A stretch of 64,000 nt of DNA from assembly GCA_965214525.1 (NCBI GenBank), contig OZ243959.1, forward strand, positions 1,054,001-1,118,000. Direction: 5' to 3'. Origin of the DNA: Qipengyuania_B sp965214525 (GTDB lineage: Bacteria > Pseudomonadota > Alphaproteobacteria > Sphingomonadales > Sphingomonadaceae). Every line of letters begins with the position of its first letter. The stretch's first letter is position 1. Under the pieces are notes generated by a model. The model was not told the DNA's origin, did no database searches, and saw nothing but the letters and a program-made list of their open reading frames with translations. The translations under genes and the position numbers were made by a program. Below, in pieces: positions 28,194 to 37,697 of the stretch.

Positions 28194-29270
28194 TTACCGC
28201 CTCTCGCCTCGCCCAATCAATTCCCGGGCCATCATGTCGGCGATGCGATCTGGCGGCACGCCGTCGGCGGCGCTGCGCGCCCAGATCGTGTGCAGACGTT
28301 CCGGAATGCCATCGATCCGCCGATGCACTTCTTCGATATCGCCCCGCGCGCCGCCCATGCGGTTCATGTATTCCAACGCCACGCTGATGATACCGCCCGC
28401 ATTGATAACATAATCGGGCGCATAGAGAATTCCGCGGTCGAACAGTAATTGTCCATGATGCTCGCGAGCCAGCTGGTTGTTCGCTCCGCCTGCGACGATC
28501 CTGCAGTCGAGGCGAGCGATGCTGTCGTCATCGAAGATCGCGCCGAGCGCATTCGGACTGAAGACGTCGCACGATACCGTCATGATGCTTTCGGGCGGCA
28601 CGGTTTGGCCGCCCAGTTCCCGGGCCACACGTTCGGCGCGCTCCTGATCGATATCAGACAATGTCAGCCGGGCTCCGGCTTGTGCCAGCAGGTGTGCGAC
28701 ACCTCCGCCCACGCTGCCGGTGCCCTGTATGGCGACGTGGAGGTCTGCCAGGCTGTCGCGCCCCAGGGCGTGTCGGACCGCCGCTTGTATACCAAGGTAG
28801 ATGCCCCGCGCCGTGAAGGGACCAGGATCGCCACCGGCAGCTTCGTCGTCGGCTATGGGCAGCCCGGAAACATGAACGGTTTCTCCGGCGACGGCCATCA
28901 TGTCGGCTTCTGATATGCCAACGTCTTCGGCGGTCACGTAACGTCCGCCAAGCGCTTCGACCGCCTTGCCGAACGCGGCGAGCATAGCCGGCGTTTTGGT
29001 ACGGTTCTCATCCGCCAGGATAACCGCCTTGCCCCCGCCCATCGGCAATCCTGCCATGGCATTCTTGTAGCTCATTCCGCGGCTCAACCGTAACGCATCG
29101 CGGATCGCCGCCTTGGGCTCGGCGTAATGCCAGAACCGCGTGCCCCCGGCGCCCGGACCCAGATGCGTCGAGTGCAAGGCAATCAGGGCGGTGAGGCCAC
29201 TCGCGCGGTCTTGGACCAATTGCACCAGTTCGTGGTCGTCATAATCCGGTTCAGTCCAGAAAGCCGTCAT
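28194..29270 (-). CDS. Leu/Phe/Val-type amino-acid dehydrogenase
   Basis: 358 residues of the Glu/Leu/Phe/Val dehydrogenase family. The catalytic lysine region is GLPMGGGKAVIL (about residues 77-88), preceded by LGPGAGGTRF; the NAD-binding domain has GTGSVGGGV. NAD-dependent oxidative deamination of branched-chain or aromatic amino acids. Sequence alone does not decide between leucine and phenylalanine. The start at 29270 (MTAFWTEPDYDDHE) is used; the upstream frame runs into tRNA-His. Confidence 0.88.
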   Translation of the reverse strand: MTAFWTEPDYDDHELVQLVQDRASGLTALIALHSTHLGPGAGGTRFWHYAEPKAAIRDALRLSRGMSYKNAMAGLPMGGGKAVILADENRTKTPAMLAAFGKAVEALGGRYVTAEDVGISEADMMAVAGETVHVSGLPIADDEAAGGDPGPFTARGIYLGIQAAVRHALGRDSLADLHVAIQGTGSVGGGVAHLLAQAGARLTLSDIDQERAERVARELGGQTVPPESIMTVSCDVFSPNALGAIFDDDSIARLDCRIVAGGANNQLAREHHGQLLFDRGILYAPDYVINAGGIISVALEYMNRMGGARGDIEEVHRRIDGIPERLHTIWARSAADGVPPDRIADMMARELIGRGERR

Positions 29271-29336
29271 ATGTGCGCCCTTGCCATCGACCCGCCAGCG
29301 GCACGGTCGCAATACCCATCCGGGATGAGACGAAAA

Positions 29337-29414
29337 TGGGGCGACCGAGGGGTCTCGAACCCCCGACCTCCGGTACCACAAACCGGCGCTCTAACCATCT
29401 GAGCTACGATCGCC
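29337..29414 (-). tRNA. tRNA-His (GTG)
   Basis: Minus strand: acceptor GCGATCG/CGGTCGC with the extra G-1 encoded and paired to C73, D-arm AGCTCAGATGGTTAGAGC, anticodon stem CCGGT/ACCGG with loop TTGTGGT, T-arm GGGGGTTCGAGACCC, encoded CCA. The extra G-1 is the identity mark of tRNA-His. Confidence 0.94.
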
Positions 29415-29606
29415 ATATGTTCCGGCACGCGCCGGAACGGGGGCAATACGCAGCTATGCGATACCGTCAACCCGTCGCATGCTGCGAGGCCCTGCTGTTG
29501 CATAGGTCGCGCCGCTTTGGAAGCGAATTTGAGTGCGAGGTATCCTGCAAGTGAAACAATATTTCCCGGCTTGGTCCTCACCGTTCGAGGCGATAGGATT
29601 TGTACG

Positions 29607-30239
29607 ATGTGTGCCTTGTCCGATTCCCTCGCCGCACGATTGCGCGACAATGCCAAGCTGCAGCGGTCGCCCTTCGACAAGCTGGAACTGTTTCAGCTAA
29701 GGAATTTTCTTACGCCCGAACACAGTCAAGCGCTGATCGCGTTGATCGATGCCAACCGCCGCCCGTCGACCATTGCAGACGATAATGGTGATGCAGCATT
29801 TCGGACAAGTGAAACCTGCGACCTGCTCGCTAGCGACCCGGCAGTGCGCGATCTGGAGGACCGGCTGCAGGCCTTGAACGGTATTGATCCTGCTTTTGGC
29901 GAACCAGTGCAAGGACAACGTTATGCGGTTGGACAGGAATTCAAGGCGCACACCGATTATTTCACGCCCGGCGGCCGGGACTGGGAGCGGTATTGCGCGG
30001 TGGCCGGCCAGCGAACGTGGACCTTCATGGTCTACCTGAACGAACCCGACGCCGGGGGCGGCACAAGGTTCAAGGCGTTAAAGAAGACCGTTCAGCCACA
30101 GACCGGCAAACTGCTATGCTGGAACAATCGCCGCCCCGATGGCAGCGGCAATCCCAACACGTTGCATCAAGGGATGAAGGTGCGCGCGGGCGTGAAGTAC
30201 ATCATCACGAAATGGTATCGTGAGAAGCCATGGGGTTGA
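29607..30239 (+). CDS. 2-oxoglutarate/Fe(II) oxygenase, prolyl 4-hydroxylase-like
   Basis: 210 residues. The Fe(II) ligands are visible as HTD in EFKAHTDYF (about residue 116) and the distal histidine in NTLHQGMKV, with the 2-oxoglutarate lysine in GVKYIITKWY. Closest in pattern to prolyl 4-hydroxylase alpha-subunit domains. Bacterial targets are mostly unknown; EF-Tu hydroxylation is known in Pseudomonas. The ATG at 29607 gives a family-length protein; an upstream frame from 29517 is unlikely. Convergent with rpmE. Confidence 0.85.
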   Translation: MCALSDSLAARLRDNAKLQRSPFDKLELFQLRNFLTPEHSQALIALIDANRRPSTIADDNGDAAFRTSETCDLLASDPAVRDLEDRLQALNGIDPAFGEPVQGQRYAVGQEFKAHTDYFTPGGRDWERYCAVAGQRTWTFMVYLNEPDAGGGTRFKALKKTVQPQTGKLLCWNNRRPDGSGNPNTLHQGMKVRAGVKYIITKWYREKPWG

Positions 30240-30356
30240 CTGCCGATGGCCTAGGCGTTGTCCCGATCAACGGCAATGTTCGACCCTGCTTACCCTACAG
30301 AAGAGTAAGGGCGTCCGACGCCGTTGGGCACTTTTAATCCGCGAAAGATCAACCGG

Positions 30357-30581
30357 CTACTTCTTGAGCGACAACCCGCCGAACCGCTTGTTGAACTTCG
30401 CGACCCGGCCACCTTCTTGAAGCTGCTGCTTGCCGCCGGTCCACGCCGGGTGGCTGGTCGGGTCGATCTCGAGCGGCAGGGTGTCGCCTTCCTTGCCCCA
30501 GGTAGAACGGGTCTGGAACTCGGTACCATCAGTCATCTTGACGGTGATCATGTGGTATTCGGGATGGCCTTCGGACTTCAT
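30357..30581 (-). CDS. rpmE: 50S ribosomal protein L31 (no zinc-binding cysteines)
   Basis: 74 residues. HPEYHMITVKMTDG and TSHPAWTGG are the L31 landmarks. The CxxC zinc ribbon is absent, as is usual in this alphaproteobacterial RpmE subtype. Monocistronic beside fabZ. Confidence 0.95.
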   Translation of the reverse strand: MKSEGHPEYHMITVKMTDGTEFQTRSTWGKEGDTLPLEIDPTSHPAWTGGKQQLQEGGRVAKFNKRFGGLSLKK

Positions 30582-30684
30582 GTCGTGTCTCCGTAATCGC
30601 TACCGGTTCCGACCGGCCGCGCGGGGTGTGCAAGTGGGATCGAGAAAGGCGCGCGGATAGCGGTTCTACGCTTTCATGGCAAGA

Positions 30685-31149
30685 TCATTGCGTTGCGTCG
30701 GCGATCATTGCCGTAAAATCGGTCTCGCAGGTCACCTTGCCATTGACGCTCGCCTCGCCATGAAACTTGCAGACCCGCGCGCGTTTCTGAACGAAGCTTA
30801 CTTTTAGGTCCAACAGCACGCCGGGCGTCACGGGGCTGCGGAACTTTGCGTTGTCGATCGCCATGAAATAAACGAGCTTCCCCGATCCTGCGAGACCGAG
30901 CGTTTCTACGGCGAGAACGCCCGCGGCCTGTGCCAGCGCCTCGATCTGCAGCACGCCCGGCATGATTGGCCGACCCGGAAAGTGACCTTGGAAGAAGCTT
31001 TCGTTGAAGCTTACCGCCTTGACGGCATGGATCGCTTCGTCCGTCGTCAAGGTCTCCACCCGATCGATCAGCAGCATCGGGTACCGATGCGGCAGGGCGG
31101 CAAGCACTTTCGCTATGTCGTACCCTACAGTATCGGCAGTGTCGCTCAT
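30685..31149 (-). CDS. fabZ: 3-hydroxyacyl-ACP dehydratase FabZ
   Basis: 154 residues, hot-dog fold. Catalytic His in FFQGHFPGRPIMPGV and Glu in QIEALAQAAG. Dehydrates 3-hydroxyacyl-ACP in fatty acid synthesis. The ATG at 31149 (MSDTADTVGYD) is chosen; the longer frame is a shadow of skp. Follows skp by 16 bases; no lpxD lies between them. Confidence 0.96.
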   Translation of the reverse strand: MSDTADTVGYDIAKVLAALPHRYPMLLIDRVETLTTDEAIHAVKAVSFNESFFQGHFPGRPIMPGVLQIEALAQAAGVLAVETLGLAGSGKLVYFMAIDNAKFRSPVTPGVLLDLKVSFVQKRARVCKFHGEASVNGKVTCETDFTAMIADATQ

Positions 31150-31165
31150 CCGATCGCGCCGCGGG

Positions 31166-31834
31166 TCAACGGCCGCTGGGCTGTTGCGTGGGCGGTTGCT
31201 GCTGCGCTGCCTGCGCCGCTTGCTGCTGTGCCACCGCTCCAAGGATTTGCTGCACGGTCTGATGCAAGGCAACCGTTTCGCGGCGGGGCTGGAAATTTGC
31301 GGGGGGCGTAGTGCCGACATTTGGCAACCGTTGGTTGAGAGCATTCACGATGTCGCTGGTGACATTCGCCGTTTCCGGCGCGAATTGCACGGCATCCGGG
31401 TTCAACAGCATGGTAATGTTCTTCTGCTGCAGCACTTGCTGCTGCGCGTTGGTGTAATCGTTGATAAGCTGTTCTATCACGTAATACTGGGCGAGCGCGA
31501 TGGGCTGAGAGACCTGCCCGATCTGCTGCTCTTTCTGCTGCAACTGCTGCACGACATTGGGATTGGCCTGCACTTCCTGTTCGGTCAGATTGCCGTCACG
31601 ATTGGCATCGAGCGTTTGTTGCAGGGTCAGCGCTTCCTGCCGCAGCGTGTTGATCTGCTGGATCTGCGCAGCATAGGTCTGCTGGATTTGCTGATAGGCG
31701 GCATTGCGCGCCTGCGAGCGCACGATCACCGCTTCCGGGCTGCTGATAGCGATCCCATTGACCTGCGCCAGCGCCGGGCCGGCATTCACCGTCAACAAGC
31801 TGGCGGCTGCGAGCATAAGATAGTGTTTCATCAT
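31166..31834 (-). CDS. skp: periplasmic OMP chaperone Skp/OmpH family
   Basis: 222 residues: signal peptide ending GPALAQ, then a glutamine-rich coiled coil (about residues 45-150, QQIQQTYAAQIQQINTL) and a Q-rich tail (QQQAAQAAQQQPPTQQPSG). Chaperones unfolded outer-membrane proteins to BamA. Its ATG overlaps the bamA stop. Confidence 0.9.
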   Translation of the reverse strand: MMKHYLMLAAASLLTVNAGPALAQVNGIAISSPEAVIVRSQARNAAYQQIQQTYAAQIQQINTLRQEALTLQQTLDANRDGNLTEQEVQANPNVVQQLQQKEQQIGQVSQPIALAQYYVIEQLINDYTNAQQQVLQQKNITMLLNPDAVQFAPETANVTSDIVNALNQRLPNVGTTPPANFQPRRETVALHQTVQQILGAVAQQQAAQAAQQQPPTQQPSGR

Positions 31835-34494
31835 CAGAATTGCGTTCCTACGTTGAAGGACAAGAGTTTCTCATCGTCACCCTCGACACTTTTGATAACC
31901 TTGGCGAGATCGATCCTGAATGGACCGAAGGGTGAATTCCAGTTGACCCCTACGCCCACTGCGACACGGGGACTGGCGGAATCGCCCAGAAAGACTTCCC
32001 GCAGACCCGAACCCGTGACGAACGCGGGTGCGTTCGGCGTTCCATCTTCCCGCACAGCGACACTCGTCGTGTTTCCGTCGGCATCCAGAAAGAGGGGGTT
32101 GTTCGCGCTGTCGATTGCCCGCGTTGGAGCGATGTTGAGCAGTACCGGGTCGGTTACGCTGAACAGGGCGCCGACATCGACAAACACCGATGGGCGCAAG
32201 CCCAGTTCGCGCGCGCCGCTGCCAAGGGGTATCTCGATCTCCGCTCGGCCGAGGTAGAACGCCTTGCCCCCGATGGCATCCTCGTTGCGGCCATTATTCT
32301 TGCGCACATCGTCCAGGGTCTGGAAAGTCCCGTCGGCGAAACTGCCGAGCCGAACCACGCGGGGACCGATACCCCTTATATCGAAACCGCGTATCTGCCC
32401 CTCTCCCAGGAAGAAGCGATCGGTCAGGCGAACATCATCGACCCCCGCGCCTTCGCGATCTTCAAAGCCGCGGATGACCCCCCCCTCTCCGGCAAGCGAG
32501 AAGATGAAGCCCGAACCGATATCGAAATATTGTGCAGCACGGCCACGCAGGCGGAAGTACTCGACCGACCCGCCAAGGCCGGCATATTCGGACGTGACCT
32601 GCAACGAGCGTCCGCGCGTCGGACGCGCACCGCTGTTGAGGGTCGAGAAGTTGATCGTCGCGCCCAGAATGGAACTCGTTCGCTTGCCTAGCGCGTCGCA
32701 CAGGAAACGGCTGCCGATACATTCGGCAATCCCGTCCCCATCGCGATCGTCGAAGAATTGTTCATCGGACACGCTGACGTCGTCCACGCGCAAAGTGTAG
32801 CTGCCCAGCAGCGAGATGTATTCGGTCAACGGGACGCCAGCGCGCATACTGAAGCCCGTCGTCGCCTGCTCAAAGGTGGCAGCGTTGCGATTGAAAAAAT
32901 CGTTGTCGTAGTCCCGCCGATAGATATCGACGCCCGCCGAGATGTTGCGATCGAACAGATAGGGCTCGGTGAAGCTCACCTGAGCGGATCGCGATATACG
33001 CGAATAATTGAGGCTTAGACCAATGGTCTGGCCCCGTCCGCGGAAATTGTTCTGCCGGATGGAACCGGACAGGATGAAGTTCTCGAGTGAACTGAACCCG
33101 GCCGACAATTGCAACTGGCCTGTCGGCTGTTCCTGCACGTTGGCTTCAAGGACAATGCGATCGGGCGCGCTACCCTCGACTTGCGTGACCTCGAAGTTTT
33201 CCTGAAAATATCCCAGTGAGTTGATGCGCGCCGTCGAACGGGCGACCTGCAGCGAATTGAACGCATCGCCTTCAGACAGACGGAACTCGCGCCGGATGAC
33301 CTTGTCCTGCGTCAAGGTGTTGCCGTTGACATCGATCCGCTCGACATAGACACGCGGTGCCTCGCGGATGATGAATTCCACGTTCATCGTCAACGTGCTC
33401 TTGTCGCGGTTGAAACGCGGCTGCACATCGACGAAGGCATAGCCGAACGCACCGGCCGTATCGGTCAGTTGCTCGACGGTGTTCTCAACCAACTCGGCAT
33501 TGTAGAAATCGCCGGATTGCATGGGCAGACGCTGCGACAAGGCCGCGCTGTCGAAGTCGCGGATTTCGCTCTCGACCTCGACGTCACCGAACTTGTATCG
33601 CTCGCCTTCTTCAACGACATAGGTAATGATGAAGTCGCGCCGGTCCGGCGTGAGTTCGGCAACCGCTGACACGACGCGAAAATCGGCATACCCTTCGGTC
33701 AGATAGAATTGGCGCAGTTTCTGCTGGTCGAACGCCAGCCGATCCGGGTCGTAACTGGTGTTAGAACTAAGGAAGCTGGTCAAACGAGCCTGTTTCGTCA
33801 CCATCTCGCCGCGAAGCTCGCCATCGGAGAATTCCTCGTTCCCGATGATATTGATCTGGCGAACCTTGGATTTTGGACCCTCGTTGATCTCGAACACGAC
33901 ATCAACGCGGTTCTGCGACAATTGGACCATCTTTGGCTCAACGGTCGCGGCGAACCGCCCTTGGCGCTTGTATAGTTCGATGATCCGGGCAACGTCGGCA
34001 CGCACCTTCGACCGGGTGAATATCTGCCGGGGCGCGAGCCGTATCTCGGGAAGGATCTTGTCGTTCTTCAGCCGCCTGTTGCCCTCCAGCACGATGCGGT
34101 TGATCACCGGGTTTTCCGTTACTTCGACAATGACGTTGCCAGCCTCGTTACGAATGCTGAAATCCGAGAACAGTTCGGTGTCCGCCAGGTCTTTCAGAGC
34201 CTGATCGGCAGCGGCGGCGCTGTAAGGCTCGCCAACGCGCAAGCGGATGTAACTGAGTATGGTCTGCGGCTCCAACCGCTCCGCACCGACAACGCGAATG
34301 GACTGGATGGATTGGCCGGTCGTCACCGGGCCGGGTGGCTGGGCCGCCGTGTCCTCTTCCGGCTGGGCGGTGGGCTGCGCAATTGCCGCCTCGTCCTGCG
34401 CATGAACGGGGGCAGCCAGACCGAGCAGGGCAGTGCCCGACAGGAGTATCGCGGCCAAGCCGATAGCATTATGAGTGGAAGCCTTGGCCGCCAT
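31834..34494 (-). CDS. bamA: outer membrane protein assembly factor BamA
   Basis: About 886 residues: signal peptide (LSGTALLGLAAPVHAQ), five POTRA domains (about 70-430, including VRVVGAERLEPQTI-like repeats, IVLEGNRRLKNDKI, INIIGNEEFSDGEL) and a C-terminal 16-strand barrel ending in LLSFNVGTQF with the terminal aromatic. The start is set at the ATG at 34494 because GGA lies nine bases upstream; ATGs at 34509 or further are possible. Contains the lid-lock motif area RGFD in the barrel (IRGFDIRGIGPR). Confidence 0.97.
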   Translation of the reverse strand: MAAKASTHNAIGLAAILLSGTALLGLAAPVHAQDEAAIAQPTAQPEEDTAAQPPGPVTTGQSIQSIRVVGAERLEPQTILSYIRLRVGEPYSAAAADQALKDLADTELFSDFSIRNEAGNVIVEVTENPVINRIVLEGNRRLKNDKILPEIRLAPRQIFTRSKVRADVARIIELYKRQGRFAATVEPKMVQLSQNRVDVVFEINEGPKSKVRQINIIGNEEFSDGELRGEMVTKQARLTSFLSSNTSYDPDRLAFDQQKLRQFYLTEGYADFRVVSAVAELTPDRRDFIITYVVEEGERYKFGDVEVESEIRDFDSAALSQRLPMQSGDFYNAELVENTVEQLTDTAGAFGYAFVDVQPRFNRDKSTLTMNVEFIIREAPRVYVERIDVNGNTLTQDKVIRREFRLSEGDAFNSLQVARSTARINSLGYFQENFEVTQVEGSAPDRIVLEANVQEQPTGQLQLSAGFSSLENFILSGSIRQNNFRGRGQTIGLSLNYSRISRSAQVSFTEPYLFDRNISAGVDIYRRDYDNDFFNRNAATFEQATTGFSMRAGVPLTEYISLLGSYTLRVDDVSVSDEQFFDDRDGDGIAECIGSRFLCDALGKRTSSILGATINFSTLNSGARPTRGRSLQVTSEYAGLGGSVEYFRLRGRAAQYFDIGSGFIFSLAGEGGVIRGFEDREGAGVDDVRLTDRFFLGEGQIRGFDIRGIGPRVVRLGSFADGTFQTLDDVRKNNGRNEDAIGGKAFYLGRAEIEIPLGSGARELGLRPSVFVDVGALFSVTDPVLLNIAPTRAIDSANNPLFLDADGNTTSVAVREDGTPNAPAFVTGSGLREVFLGDSASPRVAVGVGVNWNSPFGPFRIDLAKVIKSVEGDDEKLLSFNVGTQF

Positions 34495-34664
34495 TGCGTG
34501 TCCAATCATCGATCTGGAATGTCCCGTCCGTCTTTCGCTTGCCATGATCGGCTGGTTCGCTCCCAACAACCGGCAATCATGCGCGCCGTCCCTTAGGCGT
34601 TTACACGCAGATCAATCAACCGTGCGCTTCGCCTGGCGTCCAATTCGCAACTCCAAACTGAACG

Positions 34665-35786
34665 TCACCCGAATATGACCAGGCTGGTGATGTCGTTCAC
34701 GGTGACGAACAGCATCAGTGCCAGTACCAACAGCACGCCCGTGCGATAGGCCAATTCCGTGCCGCGTGGTCCGATGGGCCGCCGTCGCACAGCCTCCGCC
34801 GCGTAAAAGGCCAGATGCCCGCCATCCAGCGCGGGAATTGGAAGCAGGTTCACGAAAGCAAGATTCAGTGAGATCAGCGCGGCAAAATTGACAAAGGCAA
34901 GCACGCCGAGGCTCAATTGTTCTCCGGAAAACTTCGCGATCTTGATGGGCCCCCCCAGTTCCTTGACCGAACGATCGCCGGAGACGATCTGTACGATGCC
35001 GGTGACCATCATATCGGCGATGTCGATCGTCTGTCCTACCGCGATTGGCAGCGCTTCGCCCACACTTACCGGCACGATCTTGGGCTGAGCAGACATGATC
35101 CCGATCCGGCCGATACGCGAGGTGTTGCCGAAGGAATCCGCTTCCGAGATATCGGCGATGGTCAGGGGCACGTTGAACGTGTCGTCATCGCGCTCAACCT
35201 CCAGCACGACATCCTTGCCGGGATGGAGCAGCACCTTGCGACCGATCGTTTCAAAGTCCGGCGTGGGTTCGCTGTCGATTGCCACGATACGGTCGCCCAC
35301 GCGAAGGCCTGCGTCCCGTGCGACCGATTGGTCCGCGAACCCGCCGATTTGCGGATTGGCCTCGACCTTTCCATACATGACGTTGAAGGACGCGAAGATC
35401 GCCAGTGTGATCAGGATGTTCATGGCGGGACCTGCGAACACGATGAGCGCGCGTTTCCACAAGGCGGCGTGATGAAAGCTGCTGCGGCGTTCCTCTGCCG
35501 AAGCCGTGTTCATCGATCCTGGATCGGGAATGCTTGCAGGGTTCATGTCGCCCTTGAATTTGACATAACCACCCAAGGGCAGGGCGGATAGCTTCCACCT
35601 GGTGCCGCGGCGATCAGTCCAGCCGGTCAGCTCTTTCCCGAACCCGACCGAGAATTCTTCCGCCTGGACCCCGAACCATCTTCCGACGAGGTAATGCCCC
35701 AGTTCGTGCAATGTCACCAACGGTCCGAGCACGAGCAGAAATCCCAGGATCCACATCCAGACAGGAGCCGAGTCAAACAACAGCAA
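34665..35786 (-). CDS. rseP: site-2 zinc metalloprotease RseP
   Basis: 373 residues. Zinc motif HELGH at about residue 27, second site NLLPIPALDGGH near the C terminus, one periplasmic PDZ domain in between (ADQSVARDAGLRVGDRI). Performs regulated intramembrane proteolysis. The start is uncertain: TTG codons at 35786 and 35780 both fit, and no ATG precedes the membrane segment. Confidence 0.93.
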   Translation of the reverse strand: MLLFDSAPVWMWILGFLLVLGPLVTLHELGHYLVGRWFGVQAEEFSVGFGKELTGWTDRRGTRWKLSALPLGGYVKFKGDMNPASIPDPGSMNTASAEERRSSFHHAALWKRALIVFAGPAMNILITLAIFASFNVMYGKVEANPQIGGFADQSVARDAGLRVGDRIVAIDSEPTPDFETIGRKVLLHPGKDVVLEVERDDDTFNVPLTIADISEADSFGNTSRIGRIGIMSAQPKIVPVSVGEALPIAVGQTIDIADMMVTGIVQIVSGDRSVKELGGPIKIAKFSGEQLSLGVLAFVNFAALISLNLAFVNLLPIPALDGGHLAFYAAEAVRRRPIGPRGTELAYRTGVLLVLALMLFVTVNDITSLVIFG

Positions 35787-36939
35787 GCCCTTTCATGACG
35801 TCCCCAGCCGCATTCCTGGCGTACGCATCGATCATCAACACATCGTCAAGCGTTCGCGGAGCTGCGGGCAAAGCCGTACGGTTCATGGTTTCCTCCACGG
35901 TTACCGCAATTTGCGTGAACGCCAACTTACCCGCCAGGAATGCTTCCACCGCCGTCTCGTTGGCGGCATTGAGTATCGCCGGGGCGCCCCCCCCCTGCGC
36001 GGCCGCTTCCCGCGCCAGACGGGTTGCGGGAAAGCGTTGTTCGTCGGGCGGGAAGAAGGTCAACTGGCCCAGGGCCGGCAGGTCCAGCCGCTCGCACGGC
36101 GTGTCGATCCGCCCGGGAAACGCGAGACACGAAGCAATCGGCACGCGCATGTCCGAAGGCCCAAGTTGCGCCAGCGTCGAACCATCGCGAAATTCGACCA
36201 TGGAATGAATGACGCTTTGCGGGTGAACGACGATCTGCAACCGGTCGAGACCAATGGGGAACAGGTAATGTGCTTCGATCAGTTCCAGCCCCTTATTGAA
36301 CATCGTGGCCGAATCCACGCTGATCTTGGCACCCATATCCCAATTTGGATGCGCGACCGCCTGTTCGGGCGTGGTTTGCGCCAACTGCGCCACGCTCGAC
36401 TCACGCAAGGGGCCACCGCTTGCGGTAAGAGTGATCGATCGCACATCTGCAAGGTCATTGCCTTGCAGGCATTGGAAGATGGCGTTGTGTTCGGAATCGA
36501 CCGGTAGCAGCGTAGCTGCGTGCCGCTCCACGGCGGACATCATTACTTCGCCGGCAGATACGAGCGCCTCCTTGTTCGCTAGCGCAACGGTCGCTCCCAA
36601 TCCGATCGCAGCCATCGTAGGTGCAAGCCCGGCGCAACCGACGATCGCTGCGACCACCAAATCCACCGGGCGCGATGCAGCCTCCAACAACGCCGCAGAA
36701 CCTGCGGCGGTTGCGATGCCCGATCCCGTCACCGCGTCGCGCAAAGCGGGCAGGCTGCCCTCGTTGGCGACGACCGCGAGTTGCGCGTTGAACTCGATCG
36801 CCAGCTTCGCCAACTCCGTCTCGTTGGTATTCGCGGTAAGCGCGACGACGTGCCACGCCTCGCGGTCACGCCGGATAAGGTCAAGCGTGGACTGCCCGAC
36901 AGAGCCGGTCGCTCCAAGGATCGAGATCGTTCTTCTCAA
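35773..36939 (-). CDS. dxr: 1-deoxy-D-xylulose 5-phosphate reductoisomerase
   Basis: 388 residues. NADPH-binding GATGSVGQST at the N terminus, KEALVSAGE, SGGPLRES and the metal/substrate segment FNKGLELIEAHYLF. Second step of the MEP isoprenoid pathway. The start is placed at a TTG (36939) that overlaps the cdsA stop as TTGA and gives the family N terminus MRRTISILGATG; the frame opens six codons further upstream at another TTG. Confidence 0.94.
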   Translation of the reverse strand: MRRTISILGATGSVGQSTLDLIRRDREAWHVVALTANTNETELAKLAIEFNAQLAVVANEGSLPALRDAVTGSGIATAAGSAALLEAASRPVDLVVAAIVGCAGLAPTMAAIGLGATVALANKEALVSAGEVMMSAVERHAATLLPVDSEHNAIFQCLQGNDLADVRSITLTASGGPLRESSVAQLAQTTPEQAVAHPNWDMGAKISVDSATMFNKGLELIEAHYLFPIGLDRLQIVVHPQSVIHSMVEFRDGSTLAQLGPSDMRVPIASCLAFPGRIDTPCERLDLPALGQLTFFPPDEQRFPATRLAREAAAQGGGAPAILNAANETAVEAFLAGKLAFTQIAVTVEETMNRTALPAAPRTLDDVLMIDAYARNAAGDVMKGLAVV

Positions 36940-37697
36940 GGGTGCCCCAAAACCCAAAGGGGCATGGCCAGGATCGCGACAGGCAACAGTCCGTCCACGC
37001 GATCGAACACGCCGCCATGTCCGGGGATCAAAGCGCTGGAATCCTTCATGCTCGCCCGGCGTTTAAGCCAGCTCTCGAAAAAGTCGCCCGCCTGTGCCAC
37101 GATAGCCAGGACAACCCCGATGAAGAAAGCGATAGCGCCCATCACGGACATGGCGCGATCGCCGACGTTGGAGGCGAAGAAGGCGAAAGCTACCAGCCCC
37201 GCGCAGACCGCGCCGCCCAATAGGCCAGCCCAAGTTTTCGACGGGCTGATCCGGGGGGCGATCTTCGGTCCGCCGATGGTTCGACCGCTGAAATACGCCC
37301 CGGTGTCGGTCGCGATGACAAGCGCAATCACCCCCAGCACAACCTCTTTTGGAAGCACAATCAGCGCCCATCCTGCCAGGGCGATATACCCAAATCCCGC
37401 TATGCAGCTTAGTATGCGCCGAAAGGTATGCCCGGTCGCCCGTGCGACCAGTCGGGTATACTCGAACCCACAGGCCAGCGTGACGAGTAGCACGAAAACG
37501 GTCCAGAAAACTCCGCCCAATGCCAGCGCCCCACCCGCGACGGCCAGCATGACGGCAGCGGAAGCTGCGCGCCGAGGCAGATCGGACGTGCGGACCGATA
37601 GCGGCAGTTCGACGTAACGCTTTGCCCGCGCCTTGAACCGATCGCGCTTGCGAGGGGAGACTTCAACGTCCGCCAAACCGCCGCTCCCGCGCTGCAA
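36936..37697 (-). CDS. cdsA: phosphatidate cytidylyltransferase
   Basis: Up to 253 residues, about seven membrane segments. The signature near the C terminus is SPSKTWAGLLGG with FFESWLKRRASMKDSS and PGHGGVFDRVD(G/S). Makes CDP-diacylglycerol for PgsA and PssA. No ATG is available at the 5' end: TTG at 37697 (inside uppS) and TTG at 37676 are the candidates, so the N terminus is uncertain. Confidence 0.93.
   Translation of the reverse strand: MQRGSGGLADVEVSPRKRDRFKARAKRYVELPLSVRTSDLPRRAASAAVMLAVAGGALALGGVFWTVFVLLVTLACGFEYTRLVARATGHTFRRILSCIAGFGYIALAGWALIVLPKEVVLGVIALVIATDTGAYFSGRTIGGPKIAPRISPSKTWAGLLGGAVCAGLVAFAFFASNVGDRAMSVMGAIAFFIGVVLAIVAQAGDFFESWLKRRASMKDSSALIPGHGGVFDRVDGLLPVAILAMPLWVLGHP

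Noticed and set aside
31004..32257. 417-codon plus-strand frame opposite skp, fabZ and bamA
   Set aside because: Antisense to three well supported genes; composition rich in Leu and Arg, as in shadow frames.
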